A DNA stretch of 15,479 nucleotides from Erysipelotrichaceae bacterium (GCA_017561615.1 JAFZBT010000127.1:1-15479), one strand, 5' to 3'; counted from the stretch's first letter, positions 6,011 through 13,765 are shown. Translations and numbers: made by a program. The notes: generated from the sequence alone by a model not told the origin.

Positions 6011-6850
6011 ATGAAAAAACTGAAGAGCGTGTTCATGATCTGTCTGGGCAATTTCCTGCTGGCGGTTTCCGTCAGCTACTTCGTATTGCCCTACGACGTG
6101 CTTTCCGGCGGCTGTGCCGGCATCGCTCTGATCACCAAGGAACTGTTTGGCTGGGATACCACCATAACCATTGACGCTCTGGTCATCATCTTCTTCATCA
6201 TCGGCTATTTCCTGCTGGGCCGGGAGTTTACCATCAAGACCGCCCTGTCCTCAGCCGTCTATCCCGTCTTCATCACCGTGCTGTCCCTGTTCGACATCCG
6301 GATCGAAGCCGATCAGCTGCTGATGGCCGTCTTCGGCGCCGTGGTCGGCGGAGCCGGCATCGGCATCGTCATCCGGGAAGACGCCTCGACGGGCGGAACG
6401 GATGTCCCGCCGCTGGTCATCCACAAGTATACGGGCCTGCCGATCGCCGTTCTGATGGCCGTCGTTGACGGCATTCTGGTCATCGCCGGCCTATTGGCCT
6501 ATTCCGTTCAGGACGTCATGATCGGGCTGATCTACATCTACATTTCCAACGCGATAATCAACGAGGTCATCATGCCCCGCAGCAATTCCGTGGCCCTGTT
6601 CATCATTTCCGACCACAAGCCGGAGATCTGCGATTACATTCACAATTCCCTGGAAAGAGGCACTACGATCGTGCCGGCCAAGGGCGGCTATACTGACAGC
6701 GAACGTCAGGTGATCATGACCGTTCTTTCCAAGAACCAGTACAACCTGCTGGCTCAGTGGATCGAGAGCATCGACCCGAAGGCCTTCATCATCGTCTCGG
6801 AAGCCAAGGACGTCAGGGGCGAGGGCTTCACCTACGACTACCGCGTCTGA
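6011..6850 (+). CDS. YitT/YvjA family membrane protein (UPF0750, C-terminal DUF2179)
   Basis: The 279-residue product has about five hydrophobic spans in residues 5-190. The first is followed by the family pattern FVLPYDVLSGGCAGIAL, and later come GGAGIGIVIRED and STGGTDVPP. A soluble DUF2179 domain follows (about 195-275: SVALFIISDHKPEICDYIHN, then RGTTIVPAKGGYTDSERQVI, ending GEGFTY). Family function is not established; a transport-like role is often assumed. I set the start at ATG 6011. An upstream in-frame TTG (5981) would lie before the predicted transcription start and add a non-hydrophobic leader. A YitT relative (yvjA) also lies near ftsEX in Bacillus subtilis, so the location is conserved. 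Only 51 bases with no clear terminator separate it from ftsE, so some read-through is likely. Confidence 0.9.
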   Translation: MKKLKSVFMICLGNFLLAVSVSYFVLPYDVLSGGCAGIALITKELFGWDTTITIDALVIIFFIIGYFLLGREFTIKTALSSAVYPVFITVLSLFDIRIEADQLLMAVFGAVVGGAGIGIVIREDASTGGTDVPPLVIHKYTGLPIAVLMAVVDGILVIAGLLAYSVQDVMIGLIYIYISNAIINEVIMPRSNSVALFIISDHKPEICDYIHNSLERGTTIVPAKGGYTDSERQVIMTVLSKNQYNLLAQWIESIDPKAFIIVSEAKDVRGEGFTYDYRV

Positions 6851-6869
6851 TTTGCGGCCGACGGCGTTT

Positions 6870-6878
6870 TGGTTTAAT
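6870..6878 (+). promoter_or_regulatory. Probable extended -10 promoter of ftsEX
   Basis: TGgTTTAAT (6870-6878) lies 23 bases before the ftsE ATG, with the strong ribosome site GGAGGG (6891-6896) in between. The -35 region is weak. Confidence 0.45.
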
Positions 6879-6901
6879 ATAGTTTTAATTGGAGGGAAAA
6901 C

Positions 6902-7588
6902 ATGATCACTCTCGAAGGCGTATCCAAGCAATACAAGAAAAGCGGAACCCATGCTCTCAACAACGTCAACCTTACCATCAATGACGGAGAGTTTGTATAC
7001 ATAATCGGCGAGACCGGCAGCGGCAAGAGCACGCTGATCAAGCTGCTGGACGGGGAAGAGACTCCCACTTCCGGCACGGTCACGGTCAACGGCATCAACG
7101 TCGGCCGGCTGCGTTTCTCCCGGGTTCCCTATTACCGCCGCAAGATCGGCGTGGTTTTCCAGGATTATCAGCTGATCCAGACCAAGACGGTGTTCCAGAA
7201 CATCGCCTTTGCCATGGAGGCCCTCAATAAATCGAGGAAGGAGATCAATGAACGGGTCCGCGAAGTGCTGGACATCATTGAGCTTTCCGCGGAATTCAAC
7301 AATTATCCCGACCAGCTTTCCGGCGGTCAGCAGCAGCGTGTCGTCATCGGCCGGGCGCTGGCCAACAACCCGAAGCTGATCATCGCCGACGAGCCGACCG
7401 GCAACCTTGACCCCCGGCGTTCCAAGGAGATCATCGAACTGCTGGAGAAGATCAACCGGCAGGGAACGACGATCATCGTCGTCACCCATAACGACATTCT
7501 GGTGAACACCTACCGCAAGAGAACCATCACTCTGGATAATGGCTACATTGTCAATGACAATCCGGAAGGAGGCTATTACCATGTTTAG
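6902..7588 (+). CDS. ftsE: Cell division ATP-binding protein FtsE
   Basis: FtsE is the ATPase of the FtsEX complex, which couples the division site or cell wall elongation to activation of peptidoglycan hydrolases. The 228-residue product has all ABC motifs: Walker A GETGSGKST (36-44), Q-loop Q87 (VFQDYQ), signature LSGGQQQR (139-146), Walker B LIIADEPTGNLDP (159-171) and switch His H196. Length is typical of FtsE. The ATG follows GGAGGG with a 5-base spacer. The end overlaps ftsX by 8 bases, and the ftsX ribosome site (GGAAGGAGG) is inside the last codons, so the two are coupled. The overlap with an ftsX-type gene separates it from other ABC ATPases of similar sequence. Confidence 0.96.
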   Translation: MITLEGVSKQYKKSGTHALNNVNLTINDGEFVYIIGETGSGKSTLIKLLDGEETPTSGTVTVNGINVGRLRFSRVPYYRRKIGVVFQDYQLIQTKTVFQNIAFAMEALNKSRKEINERVREVLDIIELSAEFNNYPDQLSGGQQQRVVIGRALANNPKLIIADEPTGNLDPRRSKEIIELLEKINRQGTTIIVVTHNDILVNTYRKRTITLDNGYIVNDNPEGGYYHV

Positions 7589-8480
7589 AAGAATCGCCCG
7601 CGCATTTAAGGAAGCGATCTGGGGCATCACCCATCACTTTGCCATGGCCTTTTCCACGGCTAATGCCGTGACGCTGACCCTGGTGCTGGTGGTCATCTTC
7701 ACGATCCTGGTTGCCAACATCTCCCGGATAACCATCGACGTGGAAGGCGACATCCAGATCTACGCTCCCATTGAGGAAAGCGTGGCTGAGGAAGACATCG
7801 GCGCCATCAAGAACCGCATTGAGAAGATCCCCGGCGTCATCCGCGTCGACTATTCCACCAAGGAACAGGAGCTTCAGAGCCTGATCGAAAGCTTCGGCGA
7901 CGACGGCAAGATCTTTGAGATCTACATGGGCGAAAACAACCCGCTGCCCCGGGCTTTCCTGATCGCCGTAGGAACCGGCTATTCGCTGGCTCAGATATCC
8001 TCGCAGGTAGAGCTGATCGACGGCATGGCTTCCGCCACCTACGGCGGAGCGACCATCGAGGACTTCGTCAGTCTGCTGACCGGCATCCGGACGGTAGGCT
8101 ACGGCTTTACGTTGGCTCTGACCGTTCTGGCCATCTTCCTGATCTACAACACCATCCAGATAACCATCAACTCGCGCAAGCAGGAGCTGGGCATCATGCG
8201 TCTGTGCGGAGCCAACAACGGCTACATTACCGCGCCGTTAGTTCTGGAAGGCATCTTCATCGGCATCATGGGATCGGTAATCCCCATCCTGCTGACCATC
8301 TTCGGCTACCGCTATGTCTATGAGCGGATGAACGGTCAGCTGGTTTCCGGCATCCTTAAGCTGATACCGGTCTATCCCTTTGTCTATTACGTTTCCGCCT
8401 TTGCCCTGGGCATCGGCGTCGTCGTCGGCCTGATCGGGTCAATGCTGTCGGCGAACAAGTATCTGAGGTGGAAACGATGA
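7581..8480 (+). CDS. ftsX: Cell division protein FtsX
   Basis: FtsX is the membrane partner of FtsE; its large outer loop binds and switches on a cell wall hydrolase. The 299-residue protein has a cytoplasmic start (MFRRIARAFKEAIWGI) and span 1 (about 28-47). An extracellular loop follows (about 48-170) containing the FtsX pattern IQIYAPIEESVAEEDI and IPGVIRVDYSTKEQEL. Three more spans lie near 172-192, 217-240 and 262-290. The segment between spans 2 and 3 holds SRKQELGIMRLCGA, the conserved cytoplasmic coupling region. ATG 7581 follows GGAAGGAGG. A longer frame upstream lies inside ftsE and was not used. The stop overlaps the next start as ATGA, coupling it to the M23 peptidase, which is the likely hydrolase partner. 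Confidence 0.95.
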   Translation: MFRRIARAFKEAIWGITHHFAMAFSTANAVTLTLVLVVIFTILVANISRITIDVEGDIQIYAPIEESVAEEDIGAIKNRIEKIPGVIRVDYSTKEQELQSLIESFGDDGKIFEIYMGENNPLPRAFLIAVGTGYSLAQISSQVELIDGMASATYGGATIEDFVSLLTGIRTVGYGFTLALTVLAIFLIYNTIQITINSRKQELGIMRLCGANNGYITAPLVLEGIFIGIMGSVIPILLTIFGYRYVYERMNGQLVSGILKLIPVYPFVYYVSAFALGIGVVVGLIGSMLSANKYLRWKR

Positions 8481-9925
8481 AAAAGATACTGCGCTTTATC
8501 CGCATCTTCATCGTGATGGCCTTCATCATCATCGCTTTCTCCTGGACCCAGAAGAGAGTGACGCTGGCGGTGGACGATGAATATGACTTCGCCAATAAGG
8601 AAGACTACTACTATGAGCTGTGTTCCAACAAGGACCTTTCCGAAAATGACAAGAAGGTCTGCAAGGCTTTCCGCGATTACCTGGAAGACAGGCAGGAAGA
8701 ACTGGAAAAGGAACTGAAGGAACTTGAAGCCAGCATCAAGGACCTGAAGGCGGACATCGCCAACCAGGGAAAGAAGATCAGGGAGTACACCGACAAGATC
8801 GAAGCCCTGGAAAAGCAGATAAATTCCATCAACAAGTCAATCGTCAAGATCGAGGACAACATTGAACAGCTCCAGCTTCAGATCGACGAACGGGAGCTGC
8901 ACATTGCCAAGCTGGACGTGCAGATCAAGGAAGGCATGGTCGTTGCTCAGGCTCATAACCGGACCAACAGCTACGTCAAGTTCGTCATGGGAGCCGACTC
9001 CTTCGTTGACCTGTTACGGAGGATCAGCGCCATTAACAACATCACCAGCTACAACCGCGACCGGATCGAGGAAATGGAAAAGGAAAAGGTCCTGCTGCAG
9101 GCCGATAAGGAAGCCCAGCAGCTCCAGAAGGACGAGCTGATCGCTCAGAAACAGAGCCTCAACCGCAAGCAGGTCACTTATAACAAACTGCTGGAAGCGA
9201 CTCAGGAGCTCATTGATGAATACCATGAGAAGATGGATGAGCTTCAGCAGCAGGCCGATGAAGTGGAGATCGATGCCAACGAGCTTGATGAGCAGATCAA
9301 GAACATTGACAAGGTCCTGGAATCCTTTACCGGATCCAAGGGCTTCGGCAAGTTCCTCAAGAACAAGCGCTTCAGGATCAACTCAGCCTGTTACTACTAT
9401 CATCTGGATTCCGGCGGATTCCATGCGGCCATCGACGTAGGCCGCATCGGCTACGGTGTTCCGTATTATCCGATCGCCAACGGCTATGTCTTTGCGGCCA
9501 AGGGCGGCTGTCCGTATAACGGCGGCTACCTGGGCAACAGATGCAACGGCGGCGCCGGTAACTACGTCTTCATCATCATCGAGGTTGACGGCAAGTACTA
9601 TTCCGTCTTCTACGAACACATGACCGACATCTATGTTCACGTCGGTGATCTGGTATATAAGGAAAAGACCGTGCTGGGCACTTCCGGCAACTCCGGAAGC
9701 TCGACCGGTCCGCACCTCCATCTGGCCATCTACTATCAGGGCACGACCAAGGAAACTTCGATCAAGGAAATCATCGCCCTGTATAAGAAATACGGCATGA
9801 GGTTCGGCCTCAAGTACAACATCACCGGCGCCTGTTACTACCGCAACTACAAGGCTCCCTGCTACATGAACCCGATGGAAATCTACGGATTCGAGTGGCA
9901 GCAGTTCTACTGGTTCGGTGATTAG
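8477..9925 (+). CDS. Secreted coiled-coil M23 (LytM-type) peptidoglycan endopeptidase, probable FtsEX partner
   Basis: The 482-residue product has a signal or anchor segment (about 6-24). A long coiled coil follows (about 66-290), with a break near VKFVMGADSFVDLLRR (167-182), as in EnvC, PcsB and CwlO. The C-terminal M23 domain spans about 303-425. Its zinc and catalytic residues are intact: H316 and D320 (HAAID), H381 (YEHM), H413 and H415 (PHLHL). It should therefore cut peptidoglycan cross-bridges itself, unlike E. coli EnvC, which lacks the zinc site and only activates amidases. ATG 8477 overlaps the ftsX stop (ATGA) and follows GAGGTG; GTG 8468 is a less likely start. Seven cysteines (C49, C62, C305, C345, C356, C453, C462) are unusual for an exported Bacillota protein. 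The coiled coil probably docks on the FtsX outer loop and holds the enzyme inactive until ATP turnover. That role is inferred from operon position. Confidence 0.93.
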   Translation: MKKILRFIRIFIVMAFIIIAFSWTQKRVTLAVDDEYDFANKEDYYYELCSNKDLSENDKKVCKAFRDYLEDRQEELEKELKELEASIKDLKADIANQGKKIREYTDKIEALEKQINSINKSIVKIEDNIEQLQLQIDERELHIAKLDVQIKEGMVVAQAHNRTNSYVKFVMGADSFVDLLRRISAINNITSYNRDRIEEMEKEKVLLQADKEAQQLQKDELIAQKQSLNRKQVTYNKLLEATQELIDEYHEKMDELQQQADEVEIDANELDEQIKNIDKVLESFTGSKGFGKFLKNKRFRINSACYYYHLDSGGFHAAIDVGRIGYGVPYYPIANGYVFAAKGGCPYNGGYLGNRCNGGAGNYVFIIIEVDGKYYSVFYEHMTDIYVHVGDLVYKEKTVLGTSGNSGSSTGPHLHLAIYYQGTTKETSIKEIIALYKKYGMRFGLKYNITGACYYRNYKAPCYMNPMEIYGFEWQQFYWFGD

Positions 9926-9933
9926 AAAAATAA

Positions 9934-9962
9934 CGGCATCTGCCTCGCAGATGCCGGTTTTT
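9934..9962. terminator. Bidirectional intrinsic terminator between M23 gene and PHP gene
   Basis: CGGCATCTGC (9934-9943) pairs perfectly with GCAGATGCCG (9947-9956) around loop CTC. There is a U-run on the plus strand and a TTATTTTTC run on the minus strand, so it serves both convergent genes. Confidence 0.9.
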
Positions 9963-9965
9963 CTT

Positions 9966-10757
9966 CTATATCAGTTTTTCCCTGAGGAAATCCAGCTTCA
10001 GTCCTTCCAGGATCCCGTCAGCGATCTCATACATTTCTTCACCCCTCAGCAGGATCCCCGGATCATGAGCGTCAAAGCCGTAGACGCACTTTACCGGATA
10101 CTGCTGAGCGATCTGCCAGAACCGGCGGAAGGGATAGAGATAGTGCTCGCCGTCCGCATACATCCGTTTAGGCCGGCGGGCCAGCTTGATGTTTACTTCC
10201 ATCGGCGTGCCGGTTTCGGCCGCGGCCCGGCAGATCTGATGGGAAATGCTTACGCAGGTATCGTCAAACTCGTGGATGCCGGCGCAGAAATAGTCGGGGT
10301 GCGCCAGGTAGAGAAAGGGAATGCGGCGAAGGCCTTCTTCCACCAGGCTGCCGTAGACGCGCAGCTGCTCAGGGCTGCTGTCCTGGCGGGCGTAGTCAAA
10401 CTCGCCGTCCGGCCGGTCATAATGCTGGCCGAGGATCAGGTATTCGCTCTTCTTAAGCAGGACGTTTTCGATGTAGTCCTGATATTCGGGAAAGTATTCC
10501 ATCTCAAAGCCCAGCTTCAGATCGATCCTGCCGGCATACTTTTCCTTCAGGGAATTGACCGAATCGAGATAATCCGGCAGCCGGCTGTAATCCATGCGGT
10601 CAGTCGGCTTGTCGCGGTCAGGATAGGGGGCGTGATCGGAAAAGCCCAGCGTCGTAAAACCGGCCTGCAGAGCGGCAGTGACGTACTGTTCGTCTTCGCA
10701 GATCGCGGCGTGACCGCAGCGGAAGGTATGGGTGTGGTAATTAAAATCCTGTCTCAT
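9966..10757 (-). CDS. PHP-domain phosphoesterase (histidinol-phosphatase-like)
   Basis: The 263-residue protein is a PHP (polymerase and histidinol phosphatase) family metal-dependent phosphoesterase. Visible metal-site motifs in order are YHTHTFRCGH (H8, H10, H16), FSDHAP (D41, H42), GFEMEY, ILGQHYD, LAHPDYF and YGFDAHDP. This is the layout of HisK-type histidinol phosphatase. No other histidine biosynthesis gene is present, so the substrate is uncertain; it could be another small phosphate ester. I set the start at ATG 10757 because GGGGGGAG lies just upstream on that strand. A start at 10793 would include the -10 box. It sits opposite in direction to the genes on either side, between the M23 gene and ctpA, and looks interposed in that block. 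Confidence 0.87.
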   Translation of the reverse strand: MRQDFNYHTHTFRCGHAAICEDEQYVTAALQAGFTTLGFSDHAPYPDRDKPTDRMDYSRLPDYLDSVNSLKEKYAGRIDLKLGFEMEYFPEYQDYIENVLLKKSEYLILGQHYDRPDGEFDYARQDSSPEQLRVYGSLVEEGLRRIPFLYLAHPDYFCAGIHEFDDTCVSISHQICRAAAETGTPMEVNIKLARRPKRMYADGEHYLYPFRRFWQIAQQYPVKCVYGFDAHDPGILLRGEEMYEIADGILEGLKLDFLREKLI

Positions 10758-10775
10758 GGTTTTTCTCCCCCCATC

Positions 10776-10781
10776 ATTATA
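10776..10781 (-). promoter_or_regulatory. -10 box of the PHP gene
   Basis: On the minus strand TATAAT (10781-10776) lies 18 bases before the ATG at 10757. The -35 is weak. The ctpA promoter diverges from it about 50 bases away. Confidence 0.55.
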
Positions 10782-10830
10782 TATGATTCCCATAATGGCG
10801 GACAGCGCGCTTTTTAACCGCCTTCAATTG

Positions 10831-10839
10831 TGCTAAAAT
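10831..10839 (+). promoter_or_regulatory. Extended -10 promoter of ctpA
   Basis: TGcTAAAAT (10831-10839) lies 21 bases before the ATG. GAGGA (10849-10853) with a 7-base spacer is the ribosome site. Confidence 0.6.
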
Positions 10840-10860
10840 GACATAAGTGAGGATTTCGTC

Positions 10861-12297
10861 ATGAACAGAAACAAGATAGGCAAGGTAATACTTACAACGA
10901 CATTCGTACTGCTGATAACGGTATTCATCTTCGGACTGGGCTATCTGACCGGCTCGCTTTTCAACGGCGGCGGCAGCAGCGGCAATGACACTCCGGCTGA
11001 CCTGAATACCCTTAACAGCGTCAAGAGCCTGCTGCAGCAGGAATTCCTGTACGGTGAGGACACGGACGCGTATAGCGACAAGCTCATCGACGATGCCATC
11101 AGAGGCATGGTCGATGCCCAGAAGGACCCTTATACGGTCTACATGTCAGCAGAGGAGCTGAATGAATTCACCAGTTCCCTGACCGCCAACTTCGTCGGCA
11201 TCGGCGTCCGCTACAGCGAACTGGAAGACGGCATTCTGGTCTCTGAGGTTCTGGACTTCAGCCCGGCTCAGGCTGCCGGCGTGCAGGCGGGCGACATCAT
11301 CGTCGCCGTGGACGGCCGGGACGTGAAGACTTTCGAATCCGAAGAACTGCTCAACGCCATCCGCGGACTCAAGGGCACTGATGTCACCATCACGGTCCAG
11401 CGCGGAAATGACCGGCTGGACATTACCATCACCCGCGACGAGATCTACACCACCGTTTCCAGCCGCGTTGACGGCAAGGTCGGCATCCTGACCTTCAACT
11501 CCTTCGCGGACGGCAGCGTCAAGGAAATGAAGCAGCATCTCGATAAGCTGAAGAAAGCCGGGGTCACCTCGCTGATCATCGACCTGCGCGATAACGGCGG
11601 CGGCTACGTTTCCACCCTGGACGGCGTCAGCGCCTACTTCATGAAGAAGGGCGACATCATCATGCGCGAGATCGACCGCTACGGTTATGAGACCATCGAC
11701 CGCTGCAAGTCCGGACCGTCGTATCTCTACGACCGGATCGTCATCCTCATCAACAACAACTCCGCCAGCTGTTCCGAAGTGTTCACCATGGCGATGATCG
11801 AAAACTGCGGAGCCATTACCGTCGGCGATGTCAGCTATGGCAAGGGCGTAGCTCAGGTCACCCAGATGCTGAAGAACGGCGGCGCCCTGAAATACACGGA
11901 TCTCAAGTGGGTCAGCCCCAGCGGCGTGTCCGTCTCGGGAACCGGCATCAAGCCGGATTACGAAGTGCGGCTGCACGAGGCATTATACATGAACTTCCTG
12001 ACGCTGGATGAAGGCGAGACCTACCAGTATGACAGCGTCAGCGAGAAGCTGATCAACCTGCAGTACATGCTGGACTTCCTGGGCTACGACGTCGACCGTC
12101 TGGACGGCTACTTCTCCCAGAAGACCGCCGAAGCCCTGACGGCCTTCCAGAAGGCCAGCGGCCTGAACGCTGACGGCATCCTGAATTCCGCGACCGCCAC
12201 CCGGCTCAACAGCGCCGTGGTCACCGCCTGGGGCCTGCAGAGAGAAAAATACGACACTCAGATGCAGAAGGCTCTGGAAGTCGCCAGAGGAGAATAG
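10861..12297 (+). CDS. ctpA: S41 carboxyl-terminal processing protease with PDZ and peptidoglycan-binding domains
   Basis: This 478-residue envelope serine protease has an N-terminal membrane anchor (about 9-31) and a low-complexity Gly/Ser linker (36-41). A PDZ domain (about 108-193) carries FVGIGVRY and the carboxylate-loop region, followed by the S41 catalytic domain. The catalytic Ser is S303 in NNNSASCSE, and K328 and Q332 in YGKGVAQ complete the triad with the spacing known from E. coli Prc (Ser to Lys 25, Lys to Gln 4). DLRDNGGG is at 241-248. A C-terminal peptidoglycan-binding-type repeat follows (about 393-450, LQYMLDFLGYDVDRLDGYF, then TAFQKASGLNADG). The same domain set is found in Bacillus CtpA/CtpB. 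CtpB also lies next to ftsEX in B. subtilis. Here it may trim envelope proteins. The symbol is by family and an orthologue split between ctpA and ctpB is not possible. Confidence 0.94.
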   Translation: MNRNKIGKVILTTTFVLLITVFIFGLGYLTGSLFNGGGSSGNDTPADLNTLNSVKSLLQQEFLYGEDTDAYSDKLIDDAIRGMVDAQKDPYTVYMSAEELNEFTSSLTANFVGIGVRYSELEDGILVSEVLDFSPAQAAGVQAGDIIVAVDGRDVKTFESEELLNAIRGLKGTDVTITVQRGNDRLDITITRDEIYTTVSSRVDGKVGILTFNSFADGSVKEMKQHLDKLKKAGVTSLIIDLRDNGGGYVSTLDGVSAYFMKKGDIIMREIDRYGYETIDRCKSGPSYLYDRIVILINNNSASCSEVFTMAMIENCGAITVGDVSYGKGVAQVTQMLKNGGALKYTDLKWVSPSGVSVSGTGIKPDYEVRLHEALYMNFLTLDEGETYQYDSVSEKLINLQYMLDFLGYDVDRLDGYFSQKTAEALTAFQKASGLNADGILNSATATRLNSAVVTAWGLQREKYDTQMQKALEVARGE

Positions 12298-12305
12298 GAA
12301 AGAAT

Positions 12306-12330
12306 AAAACTCAGCGGCAGCTGAGTTTTT
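12306..12330. terminator. Bidirectional intrinsic terminator between ctpA and MATE gene
   Basis: AACTCAGC (12308-12315) pairs with GCTGAGTT (12320-12327) around loop GGCA, with A-run and U-run flanks on both strands. It sits directly between the convergent stops of ctpA (12297) and the MATE gene (12331). Confidence 0.88.
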
Positions 12331-13689
12331 CTATGCTTTAGAGATGGGATACAGCCGGCTGAAGTGCACGCTGTACCAGATCTGGCTGATGATGCCGCAG
12401 AAGAGGTTGCTCAGGATCATCGCCATCCAGATGCCCAGGGGACCGAGATCGGTGCAGCTGCCGAAGAAGATCAGCAGCGGCAGCCTCAGCAGCCAGAGCC
12501 TGAGCAGATTGATGAACAGCGAGGAGCGGGTGTGGCCGGAACCGTTGAACATGGCCAGGATGTTGTTGACCCAGACCATGAAGACGATGGTGCCGATGGA
12601 GAAGCGGCCGTAGATGATGCCGTTTTCCAGCATTTCCGGCGAGGCTTCACCGACCAGCAGATGCGCCAGCAGCGGGGCCAGGGGTATGCCGATGGCCAGC
12701 AGCACGGCGGACACCTCCAGCGACAGGATCATGGCCTGGCGGTAGCACTGCCGGGCTCTCTTGTTATCGCCGGCGCCGACGGCCTGACCGATGAAGGGGA
12801 CCAGGGCGGCGGAGAGGGCGTTGACGGGGACATAGAACGGCGAGGAGATCTTGTTGCCCAGCGAATAGGCGGACATGATGATCGAGCCGTGGGAAAGGAT
12901 GAAGCTGTTCATGATGATGAAGCCGAACTCCATCATGAAGCTGCCCAGGGAAGCAGGCAGAGCGGTATGAATGATCTGCTTCAGGATCGAACGGTCAAAG
13001 CCGTACCGGCGGAAATCGACGGAGACTTCCTGATGGGAATCCAGCATTCCGAACAGCGCGATCGGACAGACCAGCATCTTGCTCAGGCTGGTAGCCAGCG
13101 AGGCGCCCAGCATGCCGAGGTTCAGCCGGAAGATCAACAGCGGGTCCAGGACGACGTTGAGGAGAGTGGCAATGATGTTGAGGGCCACCGCCGAGCGGCT
13201 GTCGCCGTTGGACTGACGCAGCGCCTGGAAGATGGTCAGGATGTAGGTGAACAGGAAGCTGGGAGCCAGTCCGAGCAGGTACTCCCTGGCATATTCAAAG
13301 ATATCTTCCGGCGTTTTGAGCAGGGTCAGCAGCTGGCGGGAAAACAGGGCGCAGCCGCCGCTGATCAGAAAGGCGATCGCCATCGCCATGGCAAACAGCA
13401 GAGTGGCGATGTGACTGGCGCGCCTGCGCTGCCCGGCCCCCAGAGCGGAGCTCATCAGCGCCATGCCGGCGGCGGAAAGGCCGGTTGCGAAGGCGCTGCC
13501 GCACAGGTTGATGTTGTTCATGATGGAAACGGCGCCGACCTGCAGTTCACCCAGAGAACTTATGTAATGGGTGTCCACGTAGCCGTAGAGGACGCTGACC
13601 AGATTAAAGGCCATCAGGGGCAGGGCCATCTGAATCAGCAGCTTGCGAACGTCTCCGTGTAACAGGTCTCTCTTTCTTACTCGTGCCAT
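12331..13689 (-). CDS. MATE family efflux transporter
   Basis: The 452-residue protein is a multidrug and toxin extrusion (MATE) family antiporter with about 12 membrane spans in two similar halves. It starts MARVRKRDLLHGDVRKLLIQ, then MALPLMAFNLVSVLYGYVDT, the usual MatE N terminus. The second half restarts near SILKQIIHTALPASLGSF, again typical. It would export drugs or metabolites using an ion gradient; the substrate cannot be told. ATG 13689 has no room for a ribosome site after its predicted transcription start, so its mRNA is probably leaderless. It runs against both neighbours (ctpA and uvrB) and shares the 76-base upstream region with uvrB. Confidence 0.93.
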   Translation of the reverse strand: MARVRKRDLLHGDVRKLLIQMALPLMAFNLVSVLYGYVDTHYISSLGELQVGAVSIMNNINLCGSAFATGLSAAGMALMSSALGAGQRRRASHIATLLFAMAMAIAFLISGGCALFSRQLLTLLKTPEDIFEYAREYLLGLAPSFLFTYILTIFQALRQSNGDSRSAVALNIIATLLNVVLDPLLIFRLNLGMLGASLATSLSKMLVCPIALFGMLDSHQEVSVDFRRYGFDRSILKQIIHTALPASLGSFMMEFGFIIMNSFILSHGSIIMSAYSLGNKISSPFYVPVNALSAALVPFIGQAVGAGDNKRARQCYRQAMILSLEVSAVLLAIGIPLAPLLAHLLVGEASPEMLENGIIYGRFSIGTIVFMVWVNNILAMFNGSGHTRSSLFINLLRLWLLRLPLLIFFGSCTDLGPLGIWMAMILSNLFCGIISQIWYSVHFSRLYPISKA

Positions 13690-13695
13690 ACAACC

Positions 13696-13725
13696 ATTAT
13701 ATTACCCGAATATCGCGGCTAACAA
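13696..13725 (-). promoter_or_regulatory. Promoter of the MATE gene, leaderless layout
   Basis: On the minus strand -35 TTGTTA (13725-13720) and -10 TATAAT (13701-13696) are 18 bases apart. Exactly 6 bases separate the -10 from the ATG at 13689, so transcription should begin at the A of the start codon. Confidence 0.65.
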
Positions 13726-13753
13726 AACAAGTGCCTGTAAAAGACAGATAGTT

Positions 13754-13759
13754 TATAAT
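13754..13759 (+). promoter_or_regulatory. -10 box of uvrB, leaderless layout
   Basis: TATAAT (13754-13759) is followed by 6 bases and the uvrB ATG at 13766. No ribosome site is present. The -35 is weak (GTGCCT at the 17-base position). No LexA/DinR-type box (CGAAC-N4-GTTCG) is visible in this gap. Confidence 0.6.
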
Positions 13760-13765
13760 TAAGTT

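Noticed and set aside
6851..6870. Possible terminator between the YitT-like gene and ftsE (GCCGACGGC followed by TTTT)
   Set aside because: The stem is only 3-4 bp with a very short U-run; too weak to call.
6491..7630. Long open frame (379 codons) on the minus strand across the YitT-like gene, ftsE and ftsX start
   Set aside because: It spans three real genes and their promoter in antisense; no recognisable domain.
12364..13662. Long open frame (432 codons) on the plus strand opposite the MATE gene
   Set aside because: Composition is extreme in Q, D, G and H, as expected for the reverse frame of a membrane protein gene; no ribosome site or motif.
13690..13765. SOS (LexA/DinR) box for uvrB
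   Set aside because: I looked for a CGAAC-N4-GTTCG-like sequence in the divergent region and found no match.
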